NCBI RefSeq assembly: GCF_042477335.2
Contig: NC_091255.1
Location: forward strand, 15,664,501-15,728,500
DNA length: 64,000 nucleotides
Reading direction: 5' to 3'
Source of the DNA: Ovis canadensis
Taxonomy: Eukaryota; Chordata; Mammalia; Artiodactyla; Bovidae
The position numbers and the translations under genes are program-made. Below, one piece after another: positions 1-11,584 of this stretch (positions are counted from its first letter, which is position 1; the number at the start of each line of letters is the position of its first letter). Below the pieces are notes generated by a model. The model ran no database searches, was not told the DNA's origin, and saw only the letters and a program-made list of their open reading frames with translations.

Positions 1-256
1 TTTTTGGCATGACTATTTTGAAACACACCATTGATTGTAAGCTTATGGTATCTTCCACTCAACCCAGCCAATCCTTCTCTCGGCTTTGGGTGCCATTGGG
101 ATCTCAGGTGCCCTCCTGACTTTCTGGAAGATTCCTAAGGTCCCTGTTGCCCCTTCTGACTTTATGCGTTTGTTGTTTGTTAAAAATAAAGCATCTTCCC
201 CTGGAGTGTTTTGATTGCATTAAATGCATTGAAATCACATGTATAGGGCTGCATGG

Positions 257-484
257 GCTTCCCAGGTGGCGCTAGTTCTAAAGAACCAGCCTGCCAAAGT
301 GGGAGACAGAAGAACCATAGGTTCAATCCTTCAGTCAGGACGATCCCCTGGAGGAAGGCAAGGCAACCCACTCCAGTACTCTTGCCTGGAGAATCCCTTG
401 GAAAGAGGAGCCTGGAGGGCTACAGTCCATAGCGTCCCAAAGAGTGGGACACGACCGAAGCAAATTAGCATGCACGCACACACG
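257..484 (+). mobile_element. Bov-tA SINE with target-site duplication
   Basis: A tRNA-derived ruminant SINE. The head (GGGCTTCCCAGGTGGC) is followed by a degenerate B-box-like stretch, the shared BovA body (CCACTCCAGTACTCTTGCC, GAGCCTGGAGGGCT) and a GCACGCACACAC tail. It is flanked by a 13-bp duplication with one mismatch: TAGGGCTGCATGG at 244-256 and TAGGGCTGAATGG at 485-497. This supports ordinary LINE-mediated insertion. No coding function. Confidence 0.93.
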
Positions 485-524
485 TAGGGCTGAATGGCTC
501 ACACTGCGATCTCTCTTTTAATTC

Positions 525-668
525 TTACAGCCTGCAAGGTGGTCACTGAGATGATGCCCATTTTTCTCACAAAGATATCGACTCCAAGAGAATATAGCCA
601 GTAAGCAGAGAAACAGAAAACAGAGACCTACTGACTTTAAACCCTATGCTCTGTCTAGTATATCACAC
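525..668 (+). repeat. Probable MIR fragment
   Basis: The order of words resembles the MIR 3' half: a degenerate 'gatgcccatttttctcac' block, 'gccagtaagcagag', then 'ctatgctctgtctag'. Strongly diverged, so tentative. Confidence 0.35.
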
Positions 669-1039
669 CTCAGCATTACGATCCATTTATTTTATTGAAC
701 ATGAAATGCTATTTAGACATGCTCACTCCTTGCATTTCACCTAAGTCATTTAAACCACAACACAAACATTCACACCTACACTCTCTGGCACACATGGATG
801 CATTTCAAAACTGGGTCTGTAGAAATCAGCCTACCCTAGATCCCAACTTAAACAATGAGTAGATGCATTTGCCTGGGTTTTCCTTCAGTCACACTGCCAC
901 TTTGAGAAATTGGCTACTGCATAGATAAAATAGAATAATGGCTTAGAGAGTTGGTTTAAGGTAGAAAAAACAGTACATCGTTTATTATAGCATTAATCAG
1001 CATGAAAGAATATAAGACATGGCACCAAGTAAAACCAAA
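669..1039. other. Intergenic, no feature recognised
   Basis: AT-rich unique-looking sequence with no recognisable repeat, open frame of note or RNA gene. Confidence 0.5.
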
Positions 1040-1660
1040 ATCCCACCTTGAGAAATCTCAATAGTGATAAAAGCGTAAAGAGATAAGAATATTTGTACAG
1101 AATGCTTAATGCAGCTTTGCTGTTCGTGGCAAAACTAACTGGAAACAACCTGAGTGCCAATGAGTAAAGGAAGAGTTGGACAAACTATGCTGCGACTATA
1201 GGGCTGCTATGAGATTCCCAGGTGGCTCGGGGTAAAGAGTCCACCATCAATGCACAGATTCCATCCCAAGCTCAGGAAGATCCCCTGGAGGAGGACATGA
1301 CGACCCACTCCAGCTTTCTGCCTGGACAATCCCATAGGCGGTGGAGACCGGCAGGCTACAGTCCATGGGGCCGCACAGAGCTAGACACGATTGGGCTGGC
1401 ACACACAGAGCTGTTATCAAGGATAAGAGCCATTTATATTGACCTGTAAATATCCATGATGGGTTGAGAGGAAAAAAAAAAAAAAGAGGAAGGGGAGGGA
1501 AGGGAAGGAGAGTGAGAATGTAAATGGTATTTTATGACCCAGCCTGCGGTAAGTAATTTTTTAAATCCTATTAATGCATATGTGATACACATATATGCGG
1601 AGAAACATAAACTCTAACTTCTGACTTTGGACTAGAAGAAGGATGCAAGAGATTATTAAC
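1040..1660 (+). mobile_element. Old L1M fragment, interrupted by a SINE
   Basis: Reads like the 3' region of an old L1: 'ggaaacaacctgagtgccaa' at about 1141, then a short continuation after the SINE ('aaggataagagcc', 'atatccatgatggg'). The Bov-tA at 1211 splits it. The A-rich and GA-rich tract at 1471-1516 lies inside. Heavily diverged; both edges are approximate. Confidence 0.45.
1211..1407 (+). mobile_element. Bov-tA SINE nested in L1M
   Basis: A diverged Bov-tA with head 'gattcccaggtggctcggggtaaag' truncated or mutated, body 'gatcccctggaggagg' and 'cccactccagc', and a 'ggcacacaca' tail. A probable duplication is GGGCTGCTAT at 1201-1210 and GAGCTGTTAT at 1408-1417 (two mismatches). It sits inside the older L1M fragment. 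Confidence 0.85.
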
Positions 1661-2390
1661 ATTTTTTGCCTACTTTGGAATTATCGGACTTGGTTAAAAA
1701 GAGAGTACATATTATTTCTATAATTTAAAACCATAATAAAGCAGATCAAGATAAAAGAAAAAGTAAACTAAGACCAGAATTTTGCCAAGTCTGATTTCAG
1801 CAAAGAAAACTCAGATTCCTGCCCTTAACATCTTTGAGTTTATCCAAACGCACTCTCTTAATTGGCCCCAGACACTGACATCTGTGCGGAATACCTCCAC
1901 TCCTCACTCCGCCTTGGTTTTCCAAATGGCCATCTCTGCTGGATGTTCAGACTTTAGTTGAGGCCCATCTTCCCGACCCCCACATCTCCCTCCACCCACT
2001 CAAACCAAAGAAGACTTTAGTCCTTGCTGAAAAGGCCAAGAATAAATCCTTTCCACCCCAATTATTCTACCAATGCATCATTCTCCCCACTCTTTTCTCC
2101 CCAAACTCCAGATGGTGAACTCTGGAAATGGGTGACCGTGGGAGGAAGTGGAATCTCCCTTTCTAAAGGTCTTTACCGAGGGAGGCGCATCTGTGGGGGA
2201 TGGCTTGGATTAACTGAAGTTAGAACAAGTTAGTTCTGGGTGGCTTGCCATTTTTGGGAGCGCTGATTGCATGCAGAGTCCAGTGAGAAGGAGAGACAGG
2301 AAATCAGGATCTCTGGTGGCAGAGAAAATATCCATAGATGAAATAAGTTCGTAGCCTGAAGAAGCAGTAGTTAGTCAACAGTTTCTATGC
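1661..2390. other. Intergenic, no feature recognised
   Basis: Unique-looking sequence between the L1M fragment and the BovB element. The small open frame at 2024-2233 has no recognisable domain and is treated as chance. Confidence 0.5.
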
Positions 2391-2399
2391 AGCTTTTGG

Positions 2400-5300
2400 G
2401 CCACGTAAACCTAGAGAGAAAGCTTGAACTAGTCACAGGCTCATGATTCAGGACAAGCTTCATCCGCAGATGTCATTTAGTAGGGATTAACCCCATGAAC
2501 AGTATGAAAAGGCAAAATGATAGGATACTGAAAGAAGAACCCCCCAGGTGAGTAGGTGCCCAATGTGCTACTGGAGATCAGTGGAGAAATAACTCCAGAA
2601 AGAATGAAGGAATGGAGCCAAAGCAAAAACAATACCCAGCTGTGGATGTGACTGGTGATAGAAGCAAGGTCAGATGCTGTAAAGAACAATATTGCATAGG
2701 AACCTGGAATGTCAGGTCCATGAATCAAGGCAAATTGGAAGTGGTCAAACAAGAGATGGCAGGAGTGAATCTCGACATTCTAGGAATCAGCAAACTAAAA
2801 TGGACTGGAATGGGTGAATTTAACTCAGATGACCATTATATCTACTACTGTGGGCAGGAATCCCTCAGAAGAAATGGAGTAGCCATCATGGTCAACAAAA
2901 GAGTCCAAAATGCAGTACTTGGATGCAATCTCAAAAATGTCAGAATGATCTCTGTTCGTTTCCAAGGCAAACCATTCAATATCACAGTTATCCAAGTCTA
3001 TGCCCCAACCAGTAACGCCGAAGAAGCTGAAGTTGAACAGTTCTATGAAGACCTACAAGACCTTTTAGAACTAACACCCAAAAAATATGTCCTTTTCATT
3101 ATAGGGGACTGGAATGCAAAAGTAGGAAGTCAAGAAACACCTGGAGTAACAGGCACATTTGGCCTTGGAATACGGAATGAAGCAGGGCAAAGACTAATAG
3201 AGTTTTGCCACGTAAATGCACTGGTCATAGCAAACACCCTCTTCCAACAACACAAGAGAAGACTCTACACATGGACATCACCAGATGGTCAACACCGAAA
3301 TCAGATTGATTATATTCTTTGCAGCCAAAAATGGAGAAACTCTATACAGTCAACAAAAACAAGACCAGGAGCTGACTGTGGCTCAGATCATGAACTCCTT
3401 ATTACCAAATTCAGACTCAAATTGAAGAAAGTAGGGAAAACCGCTAGACCATTCAGGTATGACCTAAATAAAATCCTTTATGATTATATAGTGGAAGTCA
3501 GAAATAGATTTAAGGGCCTAGATCTGATAGATGGAGTGCCTGATGAACGATGGAATGAGGTTTGAGACATTGTACAGGAGACAGGGATCAAGACTATCCC
3601 GATGGAAAAGAAAGGCAAAAAAGCAAAGTGGCTGTCTGGGAAGGCCTTACAAATAGCTGTGAAAAGAAAAGGAGAAAAGGAAAGATATAAGCATCTCAAT
3701 GCAGAGTTCCAAAGAAGAGCAGTAAGAGATAAGAAAGCCTTCTTCAGCGATCAATGCAAAGAAATAGAGGAAAAGAACAGAGTGGGAAAGACTAGAGATC
3801 TCTTCAAGAAAATTAGAGATACCAAGGGAACATTTCATGCAAAGATGGGCTCGATGAAGGACAGAAATGGTATGGACCTAACAGAAGCAGAGGATATTAA
3901 GAAGAGGTGGCAAGAATACACAGAAGAACTGTACAAAACAGAGCTTCACGACCCGGATAATCACAATGGTGTGATCACTCACCTAGAGCCAGACATCCTG
4001 GAATGTGAAGTCAAGTGGGCCTTAGAAAGCATCACTATGAACAAAGCTAGTGGAGGTGATGGAATTCCAGTTGAGCTATTTCAAACCCTGAAAGATGATG
4101 CTGTGAAAGTGCTGCACTCAAGATGCCAACAAATTTGGAAAACTCAGCAGTGGCCACAGGACTGGAAAAGGTCAGTTTTCATTCCAATCCCAAAGAAAGG
4201 CAATGCCAAAGAATGCTCAAAATACTGCACAATTGCACTCATCTCACATGCTAGTAAAGTAACGCTCAAAATTCTCCAAGCCAGGCTTCAGCAATACGTG
4301 AGCCATGAACTTCCTGATGTTCAAGTTGGTTTTAGAAAAGGCAGAGGAACCAGAGATCATATTGCCAACATACGCTGGATCATGGAAAAAGCAAGAGAGT
4401 TCCAAAGAAACATCTATTTCTACTTCATTGACTATGCCCAAGCCTTTGATTGTGTGGATCACAATAAACTGTGGAAAATTCTGAAAGAGATGGGAACACC
4501 AGACCACCTGACCTGCCTCTTGAGAAATCTGTATGCAGGTCAGGAAGCAACAGTTAGAACTGGACATGGAACAACAGATTGGTTCCAAATAGGAAAAGGA
4601 GTACATCAAGGCTGTATATTGTCACCCTGCTTATTTAACTTCTATGCAGAGTACATCATGAGAAACGCTGGACTGAAAGAAACACAAGTGGAATCAAGAT
4701 TGCCGGGAGAAATATCAATAACCTCAGATATGCAGATGACACCACCCTTATGGCAGAAAGTGAAGAGAAGCTAAAAAGCCTCTTGATGAAAGTGAAAGAG
4801 GAGAGTGAACAAGTTGGCTTAAAGCTCAACATTCAGAAAACGAAGATCATGGCATCTGGTCCTATCACTTCATGGGAAATAGATGGGGAAACAATGGAAA
4901 CAGTGTCAGACTTTATTTTTTTGGGCTCCAAAATCACTGCAGATAGTGATTTTAGCCATGAAATTAAAAGACGCTTACTCCTTGGAAGAAAAGTTATGAC
5001 CAACCTAGATAGCATATTCAAAAGCAGAAACATTACTTTGCCAACAAAGGTCCATCTAGTCAAGGCTATGGTTTTTCCTGTGGTCATGTATGGATGTGAG
5101 AGTTGGACTGTGAAGAAAGCTGAGCACCGAAGAATAGATGCTTTTGAACTGTGGTGTTGGAGAAGATTCTTGAGGGTCCCTTGGACTGCAAGGAGATCCA
5201 ACCAGTCCATTCTGAAGGAGATCGGCCCTGGGATTTCTTTGGAAGGACTGATGCTAAAGCTGAAACTCCAGTACTTTGGCCACCTCATGAGAAGAGTTGA

Positions 5301-5510
5301 CTCATTGGAAAAGACTCTGATGCTGGGAGGGATTGGGGGCAGGAGGAGAAGGGGACGACAGAGGATGAGATGGCTGGAGGGCATCACCGACTCGATGGAC
5401 GTGAGTCTGAGTGAACTCCAGGAGTTGGTGATGGACAGGGAGGCCTGGCGTGCTGCCACTCATGGGGTCGCAAAGAGTCGGACATGACTGAGTGACTAAA
5501 CTGAACTGAA
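2400..5510 (+). mobile_element. Nearly full-length BovB (RTE) LINE, inactive
   Basis: About 3.1 kb of BovB, the RTE-clade LINE typical of ruminants. The 5' end is approximate: the non-coding leader is recognisable from about 2400 ('aaacctagagagaaagc'). The coding part encodes an AP endonuclease and a reverse transcriptase. The 3' end is the diagnostic 'agtcggacatgactgagtgac' stretch followed by short ACTGA repeats at about 5495-5510. RTE elements end in short tandem repeats rather than poly(A), and they supply the machinery that moves Bov-tA SINEs. No convincing target-site duplication was seen. The longest BovB copy in the window; all others are 3' ends. Confidence 0.93.
2495..5487 (+). pseudogene. 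Dead BovB ORF: AP endonuclease plus reverse transcriptase
   Basis: The remains of the single RTE polyprotein. The endonuclease is open from 2612 to 3565 (TWNVRSM near residue 32, GDWNAKVG, QIDYIL and SDHELL motifs visible). The reverse transcriptase is open from 3602 to 4774 (GGDGIPVELF; motif [20 protein letters not shown]), and its C-terminal part from 4750 to 5487. Breaks seen: an in-frame TGA at 2549; TGA at 3563, where the family has an arginine CGA; and a frame change near 4687, best explained by a 1-base deletion. The motif C codons for YADD survive at 4729-4740, but only in the downstream frame. The endonuclease residue expected to be the catalytic Glu (codon at 2792) reads Lys. The consensus comparison is from memory. 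No functional protein is expected. Confidence 0.92.
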
Positions 5511-6054
5511 AGTTCCATTATTTCATTTTAAAAAATCTAAGAACAAGATGGGAGAATTGTAACTGGGCAAAGGATTGGGGAAAAGTTGATTTAAGCATTT
5601 TACTTAACAAACTCCCAATTAAACGAAAGTATGAAAATTTGTTAAGAAAAAAGACCCCACAACACACATACCCATGATTAAACTAATGCAGTCTTCAGGT
5701 ATTTTAGTACAAATAAGTCTATCCATATAGTAATCCATGTGTTCATTCTTTCAGTAGCAAACACTAATCGGATGCCTACTATGTGTACTAAGCATGGGCT
5801 AATGAGTTCTAACAATTACATAGTCTTCTGTATTCATATTTTGGGTCTTCTGCCCAATTCAGGGTACCCTATTTCAGCTTTATGGACACACTACATGAGA
5901 AAAGTAGGGGGATATAGCAAATCATGTGTGGAATAGATAAAAGAATTGAGGCTATTTAGCCAGGAGTGTGCAGTCAAACATCTGGAAGGCTACCGTAATA
6001 ATTCAATAGGCTTCTTTCCCATGGTATCATTTAGGAGGATTACAACTGTAGTAA
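5511..6054. other. Intergenic, no feature recognised
   Basis: AT-rich unique-looking sequence downstream of the BovB tail. Nothing recognisable in either strand. Confidence 0.5.
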
Positions 6055-6575
6055 TTTAAAAATATATCCACAAATTCTTCAAATCCCTTCCCTTATAAAG
6101 GTGGAAATTTATCTCCCTCCCTGTGAATGTGAGCTGGACTCAGTGACTCCCTTCTAACGGAATGTGAAGGAAGTAACAGGGGGTGACTTCTGAGACTGGG
6201 TCATAAAAGGCGTATGGACTCTTCCTTGCTCACCCTCAGACCTCTTGCTCCGGGGAAAGTCAGCTGCCACGCCGTGAAGATGCTCCAGGAGCACTATGAT
6301 GAGGTCCACCTGGCAAGGAATTGAGACCTTCTGCCGACGGTCATGGGAGGAACCACCTGCACGCAGGCCTGCCTGCCTCCAATAGAAGCTCCGTTGACTG
6401 CAATCCTGACTGCAGCCTTAGCCACAACATCACAAAATGCTCTGAACCAGAACCACATAGCTGAACTTCTCTTAAATTCTTGACCTTCAGAAACCATGTG
6501 AGATAGTGAATGTTTGTTGTCTTTAGGTGCTAAATTTTGGAGGAATGTGTTACGCAATGGATAACTAACATAATA
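6055..6575 (+). mobile_element. Old solitary LTR, ERVL-MaLR type
   Basis: Resembles the 3' half of a MaLR-type LTR: 'cccttcccttataaaggtgg', 'gtgagctggactcagtgac', 'accatgtgagatagtgaatg', then the terminal block 'gtgttacgcaatggataac' at about 6547-6566. Only LTR-type sequence is present; no retroviral coding region is attached. The exact subfamily is uncertain. Confidence 0.6.
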
Positions 6576-7789
6576 GCAAGATGTATGTGTCAGGGAGACC
6601 AGTTTAATTTTAACAGAAAAAAAAAATCACAATGATCACAGTTGTCTAAGAGTGTAATGAATGGTACCACCGTTGAAGTAGCGAGCTCCCTGTGTTCAAC
6701 CAGGAGGACCACCGCTGCCTCTCAGGGATACTGTAAAGGTGATGTCTACGCTCAGTGCCTAAGGATGAGCTTAGAGCCCAGACTCTTCATTTTATCATCT
6801 TTATCTTTCATATTCCAACAAGCCACCATTGGTTTCTTGACCTTAATGCCTCTCTCTGGCTAAGAAAGTGACGCCACCTTCATACTGTGGCAAGGCAACT
6901 CTAGGATGGTTTTCCTCTGGGTCTCAATTTAGATCCAAATTGGCTTGTCCCCACCAGGAAGATGCCTTTGCTTTGTGCAATGCTCTCTCTGCCATGATTC
7001 AGAGATCCATCAAATGAAAGTCAGATTTAAGACCTCACTGGCCCTAGATTGTACCCAGAACACAGAAATATCTTCAAAGCCCAAGTTGCTGCAGTCAACA
7101 TTCCCCCTGCTGCTATTGATAATTTGTACCATATTGGCTAGGTTATTTAACATTTCCAAACAGGATTCTGTAGTGGCTGGAAGTCGAATATTATGGAATA
7201 GCTCTTCATCATCCTGGAGCCTGGTGCCCACCCTCTCCGCTCACCCTTCAGCCACCAGAATGTCGGGCAGCCCAAGCTTTCCTTACCAGCCACATACCCC
7301 CCAGCTCCTTGCCCTGCTCCTGCCTAGAATAGAGACCTCTGCCATGTCACATGAGCAGCTCCTGGGGGATGGAGGGGAAGAAGAGGTCAATGGGGACAGG
7401 GGAGTCCACAGAACAAGCTCAAGGCAGGTGAAGCATGCTCAGGACCTGAAGGATCCAATTAAGCCCAATTCACTGGGATCCAGTTTTCCTACCGAATTCC
7501 TGGGGAAACCAAATTGAATAATACGTGGCTTATTCAGAAACACACATCCCTGTGTTGTTGGCCAAGGCAAGGGCAGTGTGGCAGGGGGCTTAGGCAAGGG
7601 ATGCAGGTGTACCGAAATGAAAACAACGGGCTAAAACAACAAGCCCCCGCCTGTAAGGAACAGCCCGTGTTTGGCTGGATTACTGGGGTCGGAGCATGCC
7701 TGTGTATATATGCGGGCTCTTGTGTGCGTTTGCAGCTGGGCCTAGGGGTGGGGCCTGGGGGGCCTTCCAGGGAGGGAGCAGGAGCGAGT
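6576..7789. other. Intergenic, no gene recognised
   Basis: No repeat was confidently identified. The 190-codon open frame at 6945-7517 has no recognisable domain or gene-like context and is not called. Confidence 0.45.
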
Positions 7790-8010
7790 CTACATATTTT
7801 AAATGGCAATTGCGAAGAAAACCATCAGAGGTGCTCTAACGCACGTCTGGCTCTGCCTTGTGCCAGCTCCTACAATAACTTTAGAATCTCCTCCCTCATT
7901 TCATAAACATTTTATGTACGTTTTTAAGTGGGAATATTCTTGCGCATTTGGGAAGAGAGTGCCTCTATGCAGTTCAATCAGCCTAATTGGAGCCTTACAC
8001 GCTTCTCCTG
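7790..8010. promoter_or_regulatory. Candidate conserved non-coding element
   Basis: Repeat-free, with homeobox-like words (ATTTCATAAACATTTTATG at about 7897, CCTAATTGG at about 7982) and an absence of CpG decay typical of repeats. This is inferred from composition alone; cross-species alignment was not available. Confidence 0.25.
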
Positions 8011-8195
8011 GGATGGGGAGCAGGAGGAGTGATGGTGGCTGAAATGTGGGGTAGGGGACAGGGTGGGTCGAGATGGGGACAGAGTTGAGAGAGAGGGGAG
8101 AAGTAGATATTCCATGAAAAAGAAAATTATGTCATTGTCCTGCTTTCGGCCTGTCCTACACCTTTCCATGGAAAACCTGTTTAACCCGCTTTAAA

Positions 8196-8196
<1 letters not shown>

Positions 8197-8230
<34 letters not shown>
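8197..8230. repeat. (CA)17 microsatellite
   Basis: Seventeen uninterrupted CA units. Likely polymorphic in length. Confidence 0.97.
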
Positions 8231-8236
<6 letters not shown>

Positions 8237-8299
8237 GCAATTGGAAGTTATGAGTAAGGGTTGTGTTGCCTTTCTGTTCGACCTCCACTCCTGCAGACC

Positions 8300-8654
8300 T
8301 GAACAATTCCATCTCTCTTTCCCAGCTTACCTGTGGTGTGTGGGGCCTGCTCAACGCGAATAAATGGCTGTTTATGGAGATAGCATCTGGTCCGCCCCTG
8401 ATGAGGTCACCTTGTTATGTTAAATATTTCTACCTCCTGGTGGAGGGACCGAAGCTGATTGCTCTCAAGAGCACCTCTGCCCAGAACAGAGAACACAGCA
8501 CCCAAGGCAGGATGCACACTTTTCAAAGGTTTAGTTAGGCTCCTCTGTGAACTTGAGAGATTCCTTTCAGGCCCCAGGACCAGAGCAATGGATCATGACT
8601 TGAGCCTAGTAATGCCAATATTCATCCCACATGTGGAGAAACTATTGTAGCGGG
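8300..8654. other. Unique intergenic sequence
   Basis: No repeat recognised. Contains AATAAATGGCTGTTTATGG at about 8360, a forkhead-like word, and TGAGGTCACCTT at about 8402, a nuclear-receptor half-site-like word. Their significance is unknown. Confidence 0.4.
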
Positions 8655-8830
8655 TTCTGAACACCTTGTCTGGGTCCATTCTCACTACACCCCTGGCAAG
8701 GGTGTTATTGTTGATTTGATCTCCATTTTACAGATGAACCAACTGAGGCTTGAACTTGCCCAAGGCTCCACCAGAGTGAAGAAGATACAGGATTTGAACT
8801 CAGCCTTCTCTGGCTTCCACATTTAGGATC
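8655..8830 (+). repeat. MIR SINE fragment
   Basis: Carries the MIR core 'tccattttacagatgaacc', 'aactgaggcttgaacttgcc' and 'ggatttgaactcagcc'. An old tRNA-derived mammalian SINE, no function. Confidence 0.8.
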
Positions 8831-8869
8831 ATGCCACTGTAGATTCTGGGGGAAACAACCTGGAAGAAT

Positions 8870-10020
8870 GAAAAAAATCAGAAACGCTGTGTGGCCCAAT
8901 GATTCAGCCTCCCGGTGCACCAACTTCCTCACCCACATGAAGCAGGAAGTGACCACCTTTATTAGGTAGGACTGTCATGGGTCAGCAGAGATCTTACAGA
9001 TGATTTACAAATTTATTGAGTAAATCATCAATAAATGGTTGCAGCCAGTTTGTTGACTAAAAAAAGAAAAAAAAAGAGAGAGAGAACCAATGAATCCAAA
9101 CATGGATAAACATTTCTCCAAATGAAGCCCACTGTTACTCAGAGGAGGAATCCCCTGCTGATTCCTAGGTTTCTGAACAGAAATGACAAATTTGGAGCTA
9201 GAAATCCAGAGTTTCCCAGATGAGTCAAAGAACTGAAGCCCTCTCCTCCCCAACATAATTCTAAAAAGACATGTTTTTCCAATGTTCGTGAAGTAGCTAT
9301 CCTAAGATGTGGAGGAACATGTGAAGAAAACAAGCAGATTCATTTTTTTTTAATGAGGTCAGAAAGGAATACCAAACATCTTGGATCTCCAAGGTATCTG
9401 CTTCCTTCCAGCTGTCCACGGTTTTCAGCTGGGTCCTGAAATGGAGTTCAGGACACCCAGACAAGTAAGTAATTCTAAAGAGCAGTGCCAGGAAAATATT
9501 AGAGTTTAAAAAAAAAAAAAGCAGAGATTCATTTATTTTTTAAATATATACATATCTTCCTATAACATTCCTGACACCAAAGAACTCTGGACAATTCTGC
9601 CTCCACCTGATCAGGCTCAACCACCTCAGGGCCTGCTGAACCCAACCTTACAAGCATCACCCCAACCTCTTTTTTTTCCTCTTGATGCGATTTTCTTGTG
9701 TCTAGTCCCCTGTGGACACAAGATGAATTGTGGGATGAATTGGTTCTCTTCCGAACACAGTGGGGGCGTTCTGCAGTGCTGACGCTGTTGTGGTAAGTCA
9801 GGCCTCCAGAACTATTGGGTCTGAAATCCTCTCCAACCCTGGCCTTTAGAAGGCCAGTTCCCCAGATGGGGCAGCTCTGGCCTGCTGTCTCCTGCCTTGA
9901 GAATCAGCCCGGGGTTCACAGAAGGAGACCCCAGAGAGCTGTAGGGTTAACCAACCAACCATAAACATTACCTCCTCCGCTGATCTTCAAAGGCTCAGGA
10001 AAAGAAAACAAACCACATAA
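8870..10020. other. Intergenic, A-rich tracts only
   Basis: Contains A-rich tracts at about 9058-9085 and 9507-9525. No gene or confidently named repeat was seen. Confidence 0.45.
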
Positions 10021-10029
10021 ATCTTTATC

Positions 10030-10400
10030 AGGGCTCCTTATGACTGCCCCGGGAGGTGGCTCCTGGAAGAGCTGGGTGGTGACTCTGTACAGAGGATAAA
10101 AAATAATTTCAGTTAGCGGTGCTGAGTCAGAGATGGATTGCTTTTATTTTTCTTTTCTCCTCTTTTCTTTCCCTCCTCGACTCCTCCTATTAAAATGACT
10201 TCCTTTAGTCATTTGCCGGCCAGGAGTTCTGTAGTGACAATCCTCGGTCCTCCACCAGCTTCCTGGTTTCCATGGCTATTATGAAGGGGATTACAGAGTA
10301 GAAAGTATGAGACGGCTACCCCGCTGAAAATATTTCAATAACACACCTTGCCATCCGGGACAAACTCTCCAAAGCCACTCCCAGCTCCTAAGCACACATA
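10030..10400. promoter_or_regulatory. Candidate conserved non-coding element
   Basis: Repeat-free stretch with TGCTGAGTCAG at 10120-10130 (AP-1 core TGAGTCA with a MAF-like flank) and GTTTCCATGGCTAT at 10266-10279 (RFX X-box-like). The same GTTTCCATGG word lies just upstream of the predicted NOG start. Function is inferred, not shown. Confidence 0.3.
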
Positions 10401-10559
10401 CATAGCGGCAGGGCTGGTATTTAATAGCACGGAAACCAAATGCTACTCGTGATGCTCGGGCAAGTCATTCATCCCCTGCAGGCCTCATCTCCTCACTGCA
10501 AATGCCACAGCTGGTGGCTTACGAGCCACCTAGTAGCTCCGACTTAGCACGTTGCTGAG

Positions 10560-10775
10560 TTCTTGTCTATCTTCTTAAACACAGAATCCCCACCACAACT
10601 CTCTGAGGCTTTGCACATCCCATTCTACAGATGAGGAAACTGAGCCTTGGAGAGGTTAAGGAACTCACTCGAGGTCACGCAAACACAGGGATAAGAGCGC
10701 TTACCTCATAGACGGCTGAGGAGCGGATGAGATAATGTCTGCAACGTGCTTAGCATGACTCCTGGCACCTTGTGA
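10560..10775 (+). repeat. MIR and MIRb fragments
   Basis: The first piece has 'cattctacagatgaggaaactgag' and 'gagaggttaaggaactcac' words (10610-10680). The second resembles the MIRb tail: 'cttacctcatagacggctgagg', 'gagataatgtctgcaac', 'tgcttagcatgactcctgg'. All in + orientation. Confidence 0.8.
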
Positions 10776-11010
10776 GTTCTCATTCAGAGCGCGCTCTCAC
10801 CTAGAAATCTTCCCTGACCTTCTCCCTCCCTGACCGCACACACGTCTCTACCAGATCTCGGCTCCCAAGCCCGTGCTGGTCTCCCAGCCCCAGGAGCTCT
10901 TCGGAGGTGAAGGGAGATGTGTCTCACCTCTGCAGTGCCGGCCAGTGCTTGGCACATAGTAGGGACAGAGAGAAAGTCTAAACAGTGAATGAATGAATGA
11001 ATGGTCTGAA
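10776..11010 (+). repeat. L2 LINE 3' end
   Basis: 'gaaatcttccctgaccttct' and later 'agtgcttggcacatagtagg' followed by a GAATGAATGAATGAATG tail at about 10988. This is the usual L2 3' terminus. Confidence 0.78.
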
Positions 11011-11039
11011 CAAACGCCCAGTTAGTAGACAGTTTCTAA

Positions 11040-11584
11040 AAAAAAAAAAAGTAGTCAAAATAAATACTACTAGTAAAATGACTTTTTCTAAAGACGGTTA
11101 AAGATCTAAAATTTCCTGGAGGAGCTTGTGGTGCTAGTGGAAAAATGTACAACAGGGAACGAGGAACAAAGTCATCCTCTTTTTTTAAATACCAGCTCTC
11201 ACTGTACTTTAAGGGTTTCACAGACTTCTCCAGAATGCCCATGAATCATAGGAAGAGGACCCAAGAGTCCTGAGTCCCAGCCACTCTGACTAACTTCAGC
11301 AAACATCCTCAGTTCCAGGGAAGGGGCGCCTGCAAGCAAACCACACCCATGCCCACCTGCACATACACACACAAACACATATGTCCACAAGACACACCTG
11401 TCCCACCAACCAACCAATCTCTCAGCATTGACAGGCCACCCACTCCATACAGCACCCCTTACAAAATTCAGAAAGAAGACATGAAATATCCTAAAGGTCC
11501 CAGGACTTAGTGGGAAGAATGGACAGTCTAGCTACTGAATTGGGACTGTGAGAAGGGAGGTTGGCGAAACAAGTTTATTGTGAT
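11040..11584. other. Intergenic, no feature recognised
   Basis: Short A-rich tract at the left edge and an imperfect CA-rich patch at about 11361-11382. Otherwise unique-looking. Confidence 0.45.

Noticed and set aside
6945..7517. 190-codon frame
   Set aside because: The start is a non-ATG codon, there is no domain, no splice context and no repeat-free conservation evidence.
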